Assembly (NCBI GenBank): GCA_945897365.1
Contig: CAMDFD010000006.1
Location: 1-64,000, forward strand
Reading direction: 5' to 3'
From: Bordetella parapertussis
Lineage (GTDB): Bacteria; Pseudomonadota; Gammaproteobacteria; Burkholderiales; Burkholderiaceae_B
DNA: 64,000 nt
Notes under the pieces: generated by a model
Seen by the model: the letters and a program-made list of their open reading frames with translations, nothing else
Databases searched by the model: none
Told to the model about the DNA's origin: nothing
Made by a program: the position numbers and the translations under genes
Shown: piece after piece, positions 16,624-23,964 of the stretch
Layout of the letters: each line of letters opens with the position of its first letter
Numbering within the stretch: position 1 is the first letter of the stretch

Positions 16624-18269
16624 GTTCGCAGTATTTCGAGCGCGACTGAGCGTCGGACGGATTTATTTGTTTGACTCGGGGCCACCCACCACCAGCCATC
16701 GTTGCGCATTGCCATAGCTGCGGCGACAAAGCGTTTCGTAAACGCATCAAAATCCTCGTCGGTAAAGCCAAGATTGAAAATCATCCGTCCTGTACCGACC
16801 CAGCTCAAGCAAATGCCCTCTCGTCTTAAATAGAACTGCAGCATCCAGTTGAAGCGGCTCGGGACTTTAAATAATACTGTCCACACCGTACTCATCGAAA
16901 CCATCTCAAGCGGAATCTCAAGTTTTTTAAACTCTTCATTGATTTGCTCGCAACGTTGTTGCCAAGTTTGATCAATCGTGGCGTAAATTTGGCTAACTTC
17001 TGGGGTCTCTATTTTATGAAGGAAACTATTCATTGCACCCATCACATAAGGGTTTGCATTGAATGTTCCGCGAGAAAAGCACAGGTCGGCGGGTTGGTCA
17101 TCGCGATACCGCTTCATGATGTCTGCACGACCACACAATATTCCGATGGGCAAGCCTCCACCTATGGTTTTTCCATAGGTGACTAAATCGGCTTTAATGC
17201 CGAAGTACTCTTGTGCTCCACCTTTCGCAAGTCGAAATCCTAAAAATACTTCATCCATGATGAAGATAATGCCGCGCTCTGTGCAGATTTCTCTAACCGC
17301 TTTTAACCAGGCGGTATAAGCTTGGCGATCATAATGCGCAGTGCGTCCGCCATCCAACAACATCGAATCTGTTGGTGCCGAACGATTGGGATGCATGGCT
17401 TGTATCGGATTGATCAACACGCAAGCGATGTCTCGCCTGCGTCGCAGAACACGCAGGGTGTTATCATGCATGTCCCTCAGTGTTAAGGTGTCGTCAGAGG
17501 GCGGCATAGGGTTGCCAGGTCCGGGTTGTACATCATCCCACCAGCCATGGTAGGCGCTCGTCAGCCTCACGATTTTACGTTTACGTGTTTGGTATCGTGC
17601 AACTCTGACTGCTTGCATGACGGCCTCAGTGCCTGACATGTGAAAGGTTACCTCGTCGAGACCTGAGATTTCAGTCATTCTCCTTGCATTATCGAGCACA
17701 CAGGGATGGTAACCACCAAGTACAGGACCCAAGGCTTCTACCATTGCAGAACCCTCTTTAATGCATTCTTTATAAAAATCTTGACCAAATAAATTGACGC
17801 CATAGGCACCACTTACATCTATATAGGACTGTTGATCTAAGTCTGTGATCCAAACGCCCTGCGTTTGCTTGTAAAAACTACCGATTACTATATTTTTTTC
17901 AATGATCTCTCGAAACTGGAAGGGAACACGATAGCGACTGGTGAGCTGAAGGTCAGACAGGAACGGTTTTGCCTGTGCTGTCATGGCCAATGTTTTTGGA
18001 CTTTTTGTTTTAAGTGTTAAGGACAGCTCATGAAAAGCGATTTTTCGTTTCTTGGAAATATGGTCAGGAGCCCCATCGACGGTAAACCATTCGTCTTCTT
18101 TGTATGAATAGCCCTTAATCCAGCCTGAGATCCGCTTTGCCCAGCGCAAGTGTCCATTCAGGCCAGGGGACTTCGCCAGAGAGAGTTGAAGTCGCTGAAC
18201 TAAGGATGCAACAAGCCATAAAGTCAGCACTGTCACAATAATGTATTGAAATAGTTGCAAGATAGTCAT
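16611..18269 (-). CDS. Membrane-anchored class III PLP aminotransferase of unknown substrate
   Basis: A 552-residue protein of the fold that includes glutamate-1-semialdehyde aminomutase and ornithine aminotransferase. An N-terminal hydrophobic helix (residues 5-25) is unusual for this fold and should anchor it to the inner membrane; about 100 residues of linker follow. PLP motifs are SGTEAV, SAYHGWW, MDEVFLGFRL (aspartate 339) and YGKTIGGG with the Schiff-base lysine at 367. I chose ATG 18269 (GGA 9 bases upstream) over a TTG at 18308 that abuts AGG. Head-to-head with the psd-like gene and near olsB, so an aminolipid or lipid-headgroup amine is a plausible substrate, but this is inference. 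Confidence 0.75.
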   Translation of the reverse strand: MTILQLFQYIIVTVLTLWLVASLVQRLQLSLAKSPGLNGHLRWAKRISGWIKGYSYKEDEWFTVDGAPDHISKKRKIAFHELSLTLKTKSPKTLAMTAQAKPFLSDLQLTSRYRVPFQFREIIEKNIVIGSFYKQTQGVWITDLDQQSYIDVSGAYGVNLFGQDFYKECIKEGSAMVEALGPVLGGYHPCVLDNARRMTEISGLDEVTFHMSGTEAVMQAVRVARYQTRKRKIVRLTSAYHGWWDDVQPGPGNPMPPSDDTLTLRDMHDNTLRVLRRRRDIACVLINPIQAMHPNRSAPTDSMLLDGGRTAHYDRQAYTAWLKAVREICTERGIIFIMDEVFLGFRLAKGGAQEYFGIKADLVTYGKTIGGGLPIGILCGRADIMKRYRDDQPADLCFSRGTFNANPYVMGAMNSFLHKIETPEVSQIYATIDQTWQQRCEQINEEFKKLEIPLEMVSMSTVWTVLFKVPSRFNWMLQFYLRREGICLSWVGTGRMIFNLGFTDEDFDAFTKRFVAAAMAMRNDGWWWVAPSQTNKSVRRSVALEILRTRLK

Positions 18270-18321
18270 ATTTGAAATTCCATACACAAGATGTTTCTTT
18301 TTAAACAACCTGCATGACTAA

Positions 18322-19281
18322 ATGATGAAATTCACACAAGTTATTAGAAAAATATTTACAAACGAAGATATGAATTTCTTATTGACTAACCGCATCCCAA
18401 GGCATGCTGTTACCGTTTTTATGGGGTGGTTTAGCAAAATTGAGCAAAGATGGATTCGAGATCTTTCTATTTCAGTTTGGAGGGTTTTTACGGATTTAGA
18501 TCTTTCGGAGGCTAAAAAATCTCATTTCAAGAGCCTTCATGATTGCTTTATTAGAGAATTAAGGGAGGGTGTTCGCCCGATTAACGACGATGAACGTTTT
18601 CTTGTGAGTCCATGTGATGGCATCGTGGGCGAGTGCGGCCTGATTGAGAAGGGTCAGGTTTTTCAAGCAAAAGGATTTCCCTATCAAGTCTCTGAGTTAT
18701 TGGGACCACATGTAGATCCTCAGAGTTTAGAGGGCGGAACATATGTGACGTTACGCTTGACCTCGGCGATGTATCACCATTTCCACGCACCGTATTCAGG
18801 CATTATTGATCGAGTTATCTACCATTCTGGCGATACTTGGAACGTCAATCCTATTGCCTTACGCAGAATTGAAAAACTGTTTTGTAAAAATGAAAGAGCG
18901 ACGATTTCAATGACAATTGGCTCGGCAAATCATCGAATCTATCTTGTTCCTGTCGCTGCAATTTTGGTCGCCAGCATTCGTATTCACGGACTTGGCATCA
19001 CATTTCATAATCGTTACAAGGGACAGCAATTATTCAACTCCCACTTACCTTGCTCAAAAGGGCAAGAACTGGGTTGGTTCGAGCATGGTTCAACGGTGAT
19101 CGTTTTCGCACCTGCGGGCTTCAAGCTCCTGCCAGGTGTTAGCAACGGCGCTCACATCAAAATGGGCCAAGCACTCTTTGAATTTCCCGTGGTTAATTCT
19201 CCGCTTCGAAACCAAGACGTTTTTTGTAGCGAAGGTTCATCTGAGAAACTGTTAAAAGCATTGGAAAATCCACGGTATTAA
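18322..19281 (+). CDS. psd: Phosphatidylserine decarboxylase family protein (pyruvoyl enzyme)
   Basis: A 319-residue PSD homologue. Expected active-site features are present: D99 in SPCDGIVG, H155 in YHHFHAP, and the self-cleavage site G256-S257 in FEHGSTV that would give beta and alpha chains with a pyruvoyl group on the new N-terminus. The cleavage motif reads HGST rather than the common LGST. Either PE synthesis or decarboxylation of another amino-acid lipid is possible; the setting among olsB, agt and plcP in a phosphate-starvation island makes a non-canonical substrate worth considering. The start has no clear Shine-Dalgarno. Its last 89 bases overlap the convergent olsB gene. Confidence 0.85.
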   Translation: MMKFTQVIRKIFTNEDMNFLLTNRIPRHAVTVFMGWFSKIEQRWIRDLSISVWRVFTDLDLSEAKKSHFKSLHDCFIRELREGVRPINDDERFLVSPCDGIVGECGLIEKGQVFQAKGFPYQVSELLGPHVDPQSLEGGTYVTLRLTSAMYHHFHAPYSGIIDRVIYHSGDTWNVNPIALRRIEKLFCKNERATISMTIGSANHRIYLVPVAAILVASIRIHGLGITFHNRYKGQQLFNSHLPCSKGQELGWFEHGSTVIVFAPAGFKLLPGVSNGAHIKMGQALFEFPVVNSPLRNQDVFCSEGSSEKLLKALENPRY

Positions 19282-19978
19282 AATCGGGATCCCAAGCAGG
19301 CTCTCCACAAACTTTAACGCCTAGTTTTAAATACGCCTCAATGAGTGCTGGGATCTGAGCAGGAAGTTCAGAGTTCACTCGCTCTGTTGGATAGGGGTAG
19401 TGAGGAATCACACTGAGGTCACGATTTTGTTCAGTCATGCTGCGGACATTTCGCCATACTGTCGCGGCAGTCACACCGTCATCGCGCAAGCTCACGCTTG
19501 CACAGCCTAAAACATATTGATATTTGTTGACCCTGACAATGTTAGCTAAGCCAGTCCAAAGCATCATCAGCGTCGGTCCATTGCGATATTCTTCATCAAT
19601 GCAAGCGCGACCGAATTCGATCATTTGATGTCGGATTTTCTTCAATCCAGAGAGGTCAAACTCTGATTCTGAGTAATAGCCCCCTGCCAGGTAAGCCTGT
19701 TCGGGTCTGAGTACTCTGTAGGTTCCGATGACGCGATTTGTGCTCTGATCTCTTACCAATAAATGATCGCACCATTTGTCATATTGATCCTCATCAAGAT
19801 CAGAAGCATGATTAAGAAATTTGGCTCCATATTCTTCAGTAAATACGCGCCGTCTTAGCCTTTGTGCTTCTTCGATATCATGCTCTGTTTGTGCTAGTCC
19901 GAAACTTAGAGATTGATGTTTTGATTTTTTCTGTTGATATACATGCAAGTCTTGTTGAGTGTGGACTTGAATCTGCAT
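19193..19978 (-). CDS. olsB: Ornithine lipid synthesis N-acyltransferase OlsB
   Basis: A 261-residue GNAT-fold acyltransferase that transfers a 3-hydroxyacyl group from acyl carrier protein to the alpha-amino group of ornithine, the first step to ornithine lipid. Visible features are RLRRRVFTEEYGAKF at about 41-55, the DEDQYDKWCDHLLV strand, VIGTYRVLRPEQA, and the EFGRACIDEEYRNGPTLMMLW core. The second acyltransferase OlsA is not in the window. The gene is preceded by a three-repeat Pho box, which matches the known induction of ornithine lipid under phosphate limitation. Its 3' end overlaps the psd-like gene by 89 bases tail to tail. Confidence 0.88.
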   Translation of the reverse strand: MQIQVHTQQDLHVYQQKKSKHQSLSFGLAQTEHDIEEAQRLRRRVFTEEYGAKFLNHASDLDEDQYDKWCDHLLVRDQSTNRVIGTYRVLRPEQAYLAGGYYSESEFDLSGLKKIRHQMIEFGRACIDEEYRNGPTLMMLWTGLANIVRVNKYQYVLGCASVSLRDDGVTAATVWRNVRSMTEQNRDLSVIPHYPYPTERVNSELPAQIPALIEAYLKLGVKVCGEPAWDPDFNTVDFPMLLTVSQMNLRYKKRLGFEAEN

Positions 19979-20032
19979 CTTTTTCGATCTCCGATAGTTT
20001 TTAGGATGATCAAAGATGGGAATTTCAATTCA

Positions 20033-20061
20033 ATGACGGTTTGATGAATAATTGATGACAG
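20033..20061 (-). promoter_or_regulatory. Triple Pho box upstream of olsB
   Basis: Read leftward: CTGTCAT caat TATTCAT caaa CCGTCAT, that is three 7-base half-sites at exact 11-base spacing with A/T-rich 4-base spacers. First half perfect, third 6 of 7, middle weaker. About 55-83 bases upstream of the olsB start. TTGAAT at 20033-20028 could be the -10 for the first two half-sites. Confidence 0.75.
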
Positions 20062-20069
20062 TAATGAAG

Positions 20070-20103
20070 TTGTCATTCATACGTCATGTATTTGGTGTGT
20101 AAT
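20070..20103 (+). promoter_or_regulatory. Pho-box promoter of phoX
   Basis: TTGTCAT TCAT ACGTCAT at 20070-20087 (11 of 14 half-site positions match), then exactly 10 bases, then the -10 TGTAAT at 20098-20103. This is the architecture of PhoB-activated sigma-70 promoters. It is only 8 bases from the oppositely oriented olsB Pho box. Confidence 0.8.
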
Positions 20104-20152
20104 TAACACATGACAGTTTTGTATGATTCGTGAATACGTCTGGGGTTGAGCG

Positions 20153-22369
20153 ATGGGTAAAAAACAACAGAATTTGCATTTTCAGTCAATCATTGGGCAG
20201 GCAGCTTTACGCCAGGGTCGACGTAATGTCCTCAAGGGTGGCTTGGGCTTAAGCCTACTTGCTGTTTTTCCTGAGACCTTGACGACCGCGTTTGCATCAC
20301 CTGTCTCAAGAAATGCTCAGCCTTCGCTTGGATTTGAAGCAGTTCAAAAAAGTTTACTAGACGATGTCTTATTGCCTGAGGGATACAAATATACGATTTT
20401 GCATGCGACAGGTGATCCGATGGCGTCGGGCGTCTCTTCTTATTCGAATCGCGGAATGGAGAGCGATGATTGGAGTGGGCGGATAGGCGACCATCACGAT
20501 GGGATGGAGTTGTTTTATATCGATGAAAAGGGTGGGTACTCTGACAAACCGACGCAACGTGCGGTGCTTTGCGTGAATCACGAAAGCTCTGCTGATGCAC
20601 ATTTTTTGCATCCAAAGGGTCAAACTTCTGCAGATATAAGTGGGAAAAAATTCTCTCAGTTCGGTCATTGGGATTTGGGAAATAGGCCAAAATCCGAGGT
20701 GGTCAAGGAAATGAATCTGCATGGTGTATCGATTGTCGAGTTGGTGCGAGAGGGTGCGCATTGGAAGTATCTTGTCGATTCTCCTCTCAACCGAAGAGTC
20801 ACACCTGAAACGACGATGTTACTGAGTGCGCCCTCCGCACATCTCGGTCAAGTGAATCAATTAATGAAAACGGCCTTTGATGTGACCGGTCGATCCAGTC
20901 GTGGCACATTGAATAATTGCGGTCATGGAAAAACGCCTTGGGGTACCTATCTAACGTGCGAAGAAAATTGGGCGCGTTATTTTCAAATAAGTTCTAATTC
21001 TGCATCGTTAGAATTAAAGCAAGTTGCAGCGCTCAAGCGCTATGGCGTGGTCTCGCAGCCTTTGAACAAAGCGATGAAAAAAGCATTTAGCCAAGGTTGG
21101 CATACCGTATCTGAGACGGACCATCGTTTTACGAGATGGAATATCGCGTTGTTAGGCCCAGAAGCGGAAGCCGATTTTCGCCAAGAGGCCAATACGTTTG
21201 GCTTCAATGTAGAAATCGATCCTCTCGAGCCGACCTCTACACCGGTTAAGCGGATTGCAATGGGACGTTTTGCTCATGAGGCAGCCGTATGTTCAACTCC
21301 ACAAGCAGGTGAGCCTATCGCTTTTTATATGGGGTGTGACTCGCGCAACGAGTACATCTACAAGTTTGTCTCCGATGCGCGCTGGGACCCGCAGGATATC
21401 GGCGGTGGTATCCGAGCCGGGGACAAGTATCTGAGTGAAGGACGGCTGTACGCTGCCCGTTTTAACGTGGATGGCTCGGGTGAGTGGCTTGCGCTTGATT
21501 TCCAAGATCCAAGAATCCGTGGGTTTGAAGGTTACCGTTTCTCAAATCAGGCGGATGTTCTCGTGCACGCTCGTTTCGCCGCCGATGCTGTAGGCGCGAC
21601 CCCGATGGATCGTCCTGAGTGGGGCGCGGTCAATCATCGCAATGGTGATATTTATTTCGCGCTCACGAATAGCAATGCCGCCAATCGAACGCCTGTGAAA
21701 GTGAATGCAGCCAACCCTCGGGCCTATCAAGACCCGGATGGTAAAAAGGGATCTGGAAATCCGCATGGCCATATCATTCGTTTTCGTGAGAAAAATTTGC
21801 GTTCGAGTGACACCACTTTTTCCTGGGATATTTTCCTTTTTGGTGCAGAGGAGGACGATTCTGCCTCGAATTTGTCTAAATTAACGACTAAAAATAGCTT
21901 TTCCTCCCCCGATGGGTTGTGGTTCAGTCGGGCAACAGGTATTTGCTGGATTCAGACCGATGATGGGGCGATGACCGATGAAAGTAATTGCATGATGCTG
22001 GCAGCGATCCCCGGAGCGGTGGGGGATGGTGAAAAAATCACGATTGCCAACGTCATGCAAGCGGGTGCAGACAAGATAGAAGGTATACAAGAGACTTTTA
22101 TAGGGGCAGCGCTTGGTGAGGCGCGACTCAGACGATTTTTAGTTGCTCCAAAAGGTGCGGAAGTCACTGGTGTGACAGAAGCAGCAGATGGGAAAACGCT
22201 TTTCGTTAATATTCAGCATCCCGGTGAAAAAACGCCAGCTTTGGGAAAAGCTACTCAATTCGAGCTAGAGAGCGCTTGGCCTGGTCATCGAGGATATGGG
22301 CAACCAGGTCGTCCACGTTCAGCGACCATCGTGATTCAGCGTGAGGATGGCGGGATCATTGGGCTCTAA
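20153..22369 (+). CDS. phoX: PhoX family alkaline phosphatase
   Basis: A 738-residue PhoX/DUF839 phosphatase, a Ca/Fe-dependent monomeric beta-propeller enzyme releasing phosphate from organic esters. A twin-arginine signal is seen at residues 22-37 (GRRNVLKGG followed by a hydrophobic run), so it is exported folded via Tat. Family blocks include CVNHESS, NNCGHGKTPWGTYLTCEENW, GRFAHEAA, MGCDSRNEYIYKFVS, ARF-D near SGEWL and PDGLWF. Full length for the family. Preceded by a textbook Pho-box promoter and followed 110 bases later by phoU. Supplies phosphate from outside the inner membrane during starvation. Confidence 0.93.
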   Translation: MGKKQQNLHFQSIIGQAALRQGRRNVLKGGLGLSLLAVFPETLTTAFASPVSRNAQPSLGFEAVQKSLLDDVLLPEGYKYTILHATGDPMASGVSSYSNRGMESDDWSGRIGDHHDGMELFYIDEKGGYSDKPTQRAVLCVNHESSADAHFLHPKGQTSADISGKKFSQFGHWDLGNRPKSEVVKEMNLHGVSIVELVREGAHWKYLVDSPLNRRVTPETTMLLSAPSAHLGQVNQLMKTAFDVTGRSSRGTLNNCGHGKTPWGTYLTCEENWARYFQISSNSASLELKQVAALKRYGVVSQPLNKAMKKAFSQGWHTVSETDHRFTRWNIALLGPEAEADFRQEANTFGFNVEIDPLEPTSTPVKRIAMGRFAHEAAVCSTPQAGEPIAFYMGCDSRNEYIYKFVSDARWDPQDIGGGIRAGDKYLSEGRLYAARFNVDGSGEWLALDFQDPRIRGFEGYRFSNQADVLVHARFAADAVGATPMDRPEWGAVNHRNGDIYFALTNSNAANRTPVKVNAANPRAYQDPDGKKGSGNPHGHIIRFREKNLRSSDTTFSWDIFLFGAEEDDSASNLSKLTTKNSFSSPDGLWFSRATGICWIQTDDGAMTDESNCMMLAAIPGAVGDGEKITIANVMQAGADKIEGIQETFIGAALGEARLRRFLVAPKGAEVTGVTEAADGKTLFVNIQHPGEKTPALGKATQFELESAWPGHRGYGQPGRPRSATIVIQREDGGIIGL

Positions 22370-22376
22370 GGTCTGC

Positions 22377-22410
22377 CCGTCATCAAACTGAAATATTGGG
22401 TCGTTAATGT
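22377..22410 (+). promoter_or_regulatory. Pho-box promoter of phoU-phoB-phoR
   Basis: CCGTCAT CAAA CTGAAAT at 22377-22394 (11 of 14 half-site positions), 10-base gap, then TAATGT as -10 at 22405-22410. Indicates autoregulation of the signalling operon independent of a pst promoter. Confidence 0.6.
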
Positions 22411-22479
22411 GTTGTACATTAGTTTTAGTTATGTGTAGTAATCGCTATTTAAATGCGGTTTTAGTTAATGGGAAATTTC

Positions 22480-23187
22480 ATGGCTGACAAACACCTTTCA
22501 TCGCAATTCGATATTGAACTCAACGCTCTCTGTAGCAATCTGCTTGAAATGGGTGGGATGGTCGAGTCTCAGATTTTGGATGCCACCAAAGCATTTTCAA
22601 CCATGGATATCGAGTTGTGCAAGGTTGTGATCGATCGCGAAAAAAACATCAATACAAAAGAAATGGAAATTGATCTGGCGTGTACTGAAATTATTGCCAG
22701 AAGACAACCTACGGCCCGGGATTTACGTCTGGTGATGGCGGTCTCAAAGGCGATCACCAATCTTGAGCGTGCCGGTGATGAGGCTGAGAAAGTTGCTAAG
22801 AGAACACGTCGAATTATTCGAAGCGGTGCTGAGCATAAAATCAACGTTGCAGAAATTATTATCTCCGGACAGCTTGCGCTTAAACAGTTGCGTCAGAGTT
22901 TGGATGCCTTTGCAAGATTAGATCGCGAGGCAGCGGTTGAGATCGTATTGGACGATCGTCAGATTGATGAAGAGTTCCGAGCTTTTGTTCGCAAACTCAC
23001 CTCCTATATGACGGAGGATCCCCAAACGATCGCCACAGGGCTGGATATGCTGACGATTGCTAAATCAATCGAAAGAATTGGTGATCATGCCAAAAATATT
23101 GCCGAGTTTGTGATTTACGTCGCAGGTGGTTACGATGTGAGACACTCTCCTAAAAACGAGTTGCATAGACGGGCCGCTGAGGAATAA
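22480..23187 (+). CDS. phoU: Phosphate signalling protein PhoU
   Basis: A 235-residue all-helical protein made of two PhoU three-helix repeats. The conserved metal-cluster motifs E-x3-D-x3 are visible in both halves (NLERAGDEAEK at about 92 and SIERIGDHAKNIAE at about 197). It links the Pst transporter state to PhoR and keeps the regulon off when phosphate is plentiful. I chose ATG 22480 because GGGA lies 7 bases upstream; an ATG at 22468 has no ribosome site. First gene of phoU-phoB-phoR, with 7 bases to phoB. No pstSCAB genes precede it, unlike the usual arrangement. Confidence 0.93.
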   Translation: MADKHLSSQFDIELNALCSNLLEMGGMVESQILDATKAFSTMDIELCKVVIDREKNINTKEMEIDLACTEIIARRQPTARDLRLVMAVSKAITNLERAGDEAEKVAKRTRRIIRSGAEHKINVAEIIISGQLALKQLRQSLDAFARLDREAAVEIVLDDRQIDEEFRAFVRKLTSYMTEDPQTIATGLDMLTIAKSIERIGDHAKNIAEFVIYVAGGYDVRHSPKNELHRRAAEE

Positions 23188-23194
23188 TGCGGCC

Positions 23195-23929
23195 ATGACA
23201 CATCGCATCCTGATCGTTGAAGACGAACTTTCTATTTCTGAACTGATCTCTGTCAATTTGACGCATGCTGGATACGATGTTCAGCAAGCCTATCAAACAG
23301 AGGAAGCGAGTCAACTCATCAAGGACTCCTTGCCTGACTTGATGATTTTGGATTGGATGTTGCCCGGAAAGTCTGGCGTTCAATATGCCAAAGAGCTTCG
23401 TGCCAATGAAAGCACTGCTAGCATTCCTATATTGATGTTGACAGCCAAAAGCGAAGAGGCTGACAAAGTACAGGGACTCGATGCGGGTGCTGACGACTAT
23501 ATGACCAAACCTTTTTCAACCAAGGAATTGGTAGCTAGGGTCAATGCACTGCTTAGACGTCATAGTCGTGTTCCAACAAATGATGAATTGATGACTTTAG
23601 GGGCTTTAAGGCTCGATCCCGTCACGCATCGTGTGACGGCTGAGTGGCCGCAGTCGCCTCGCCGTGAAATCATCGTTGGTCCCACAGAGTTCCGGCTTTT
23701 GCAATTTCTGATGGGCGCTCCTGAACGGGTTCATTCCCGAACCCAACTCCTTGATCAGGTCTGGGGAAATGAGGTTTTTATTGAAGAAAGAACGGTAGAT
23801 GTTCACATCAGAAGACTTCGCGTTGCGCTGGCAGTGGCCAAATGTGATGTTTATATTGAAACCGTCAGAGGTGTCGGGTATCGTGCTACAAGAAATCCAA
23901 CAGCAGTGAGCGTTGATAACGATCATTGA
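23195..23929 (+). CDS. phoB: Phosphate regulon response regulator PhoB
   Basis: A 244-residue OmpR-family regulator. Receiver domain 1-120 with phosphoacceptor D53 in LMILDWMLPG and K104-region motif TKPFSTKEL; C-terminal winged helix about 140-235 with the recognition region RTVDVHIRRLR. The LPGKSGV loop and the DWMLPG motif are specific for PhoB among its relatives. It binds Pho boxes and is the likely activator of the agt, olsB, phoX and phoU promoters in this window. Gene lies 7 bases after phoU and 35 before phoR. Confidence 0.94.
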   Translation: MTHRILIVEDELSISELISVNLTHAGYDVQQAYQTEEASQLIKDSLPDLMILDWMLPGKSGVQYAKELRANESTASIPILMLTAKSEEADKVQGLDAGADDYMTKPFSTKELVARVNALLRRHSRVPTNDELMTLGALRLDPVTHRVTAEWPQSPRREIIVGPTEFRLLQFLMGAPERVHSRTQLLDQVWGNEVFIEERTVDVHIRRLRVALAVAKCDVYIETVRGVGYRATRNPTAVSVDNDH

Positions 23930-23964
23930 TGATTCATTGATTCGCTCATATATTGTAGGGAAGC

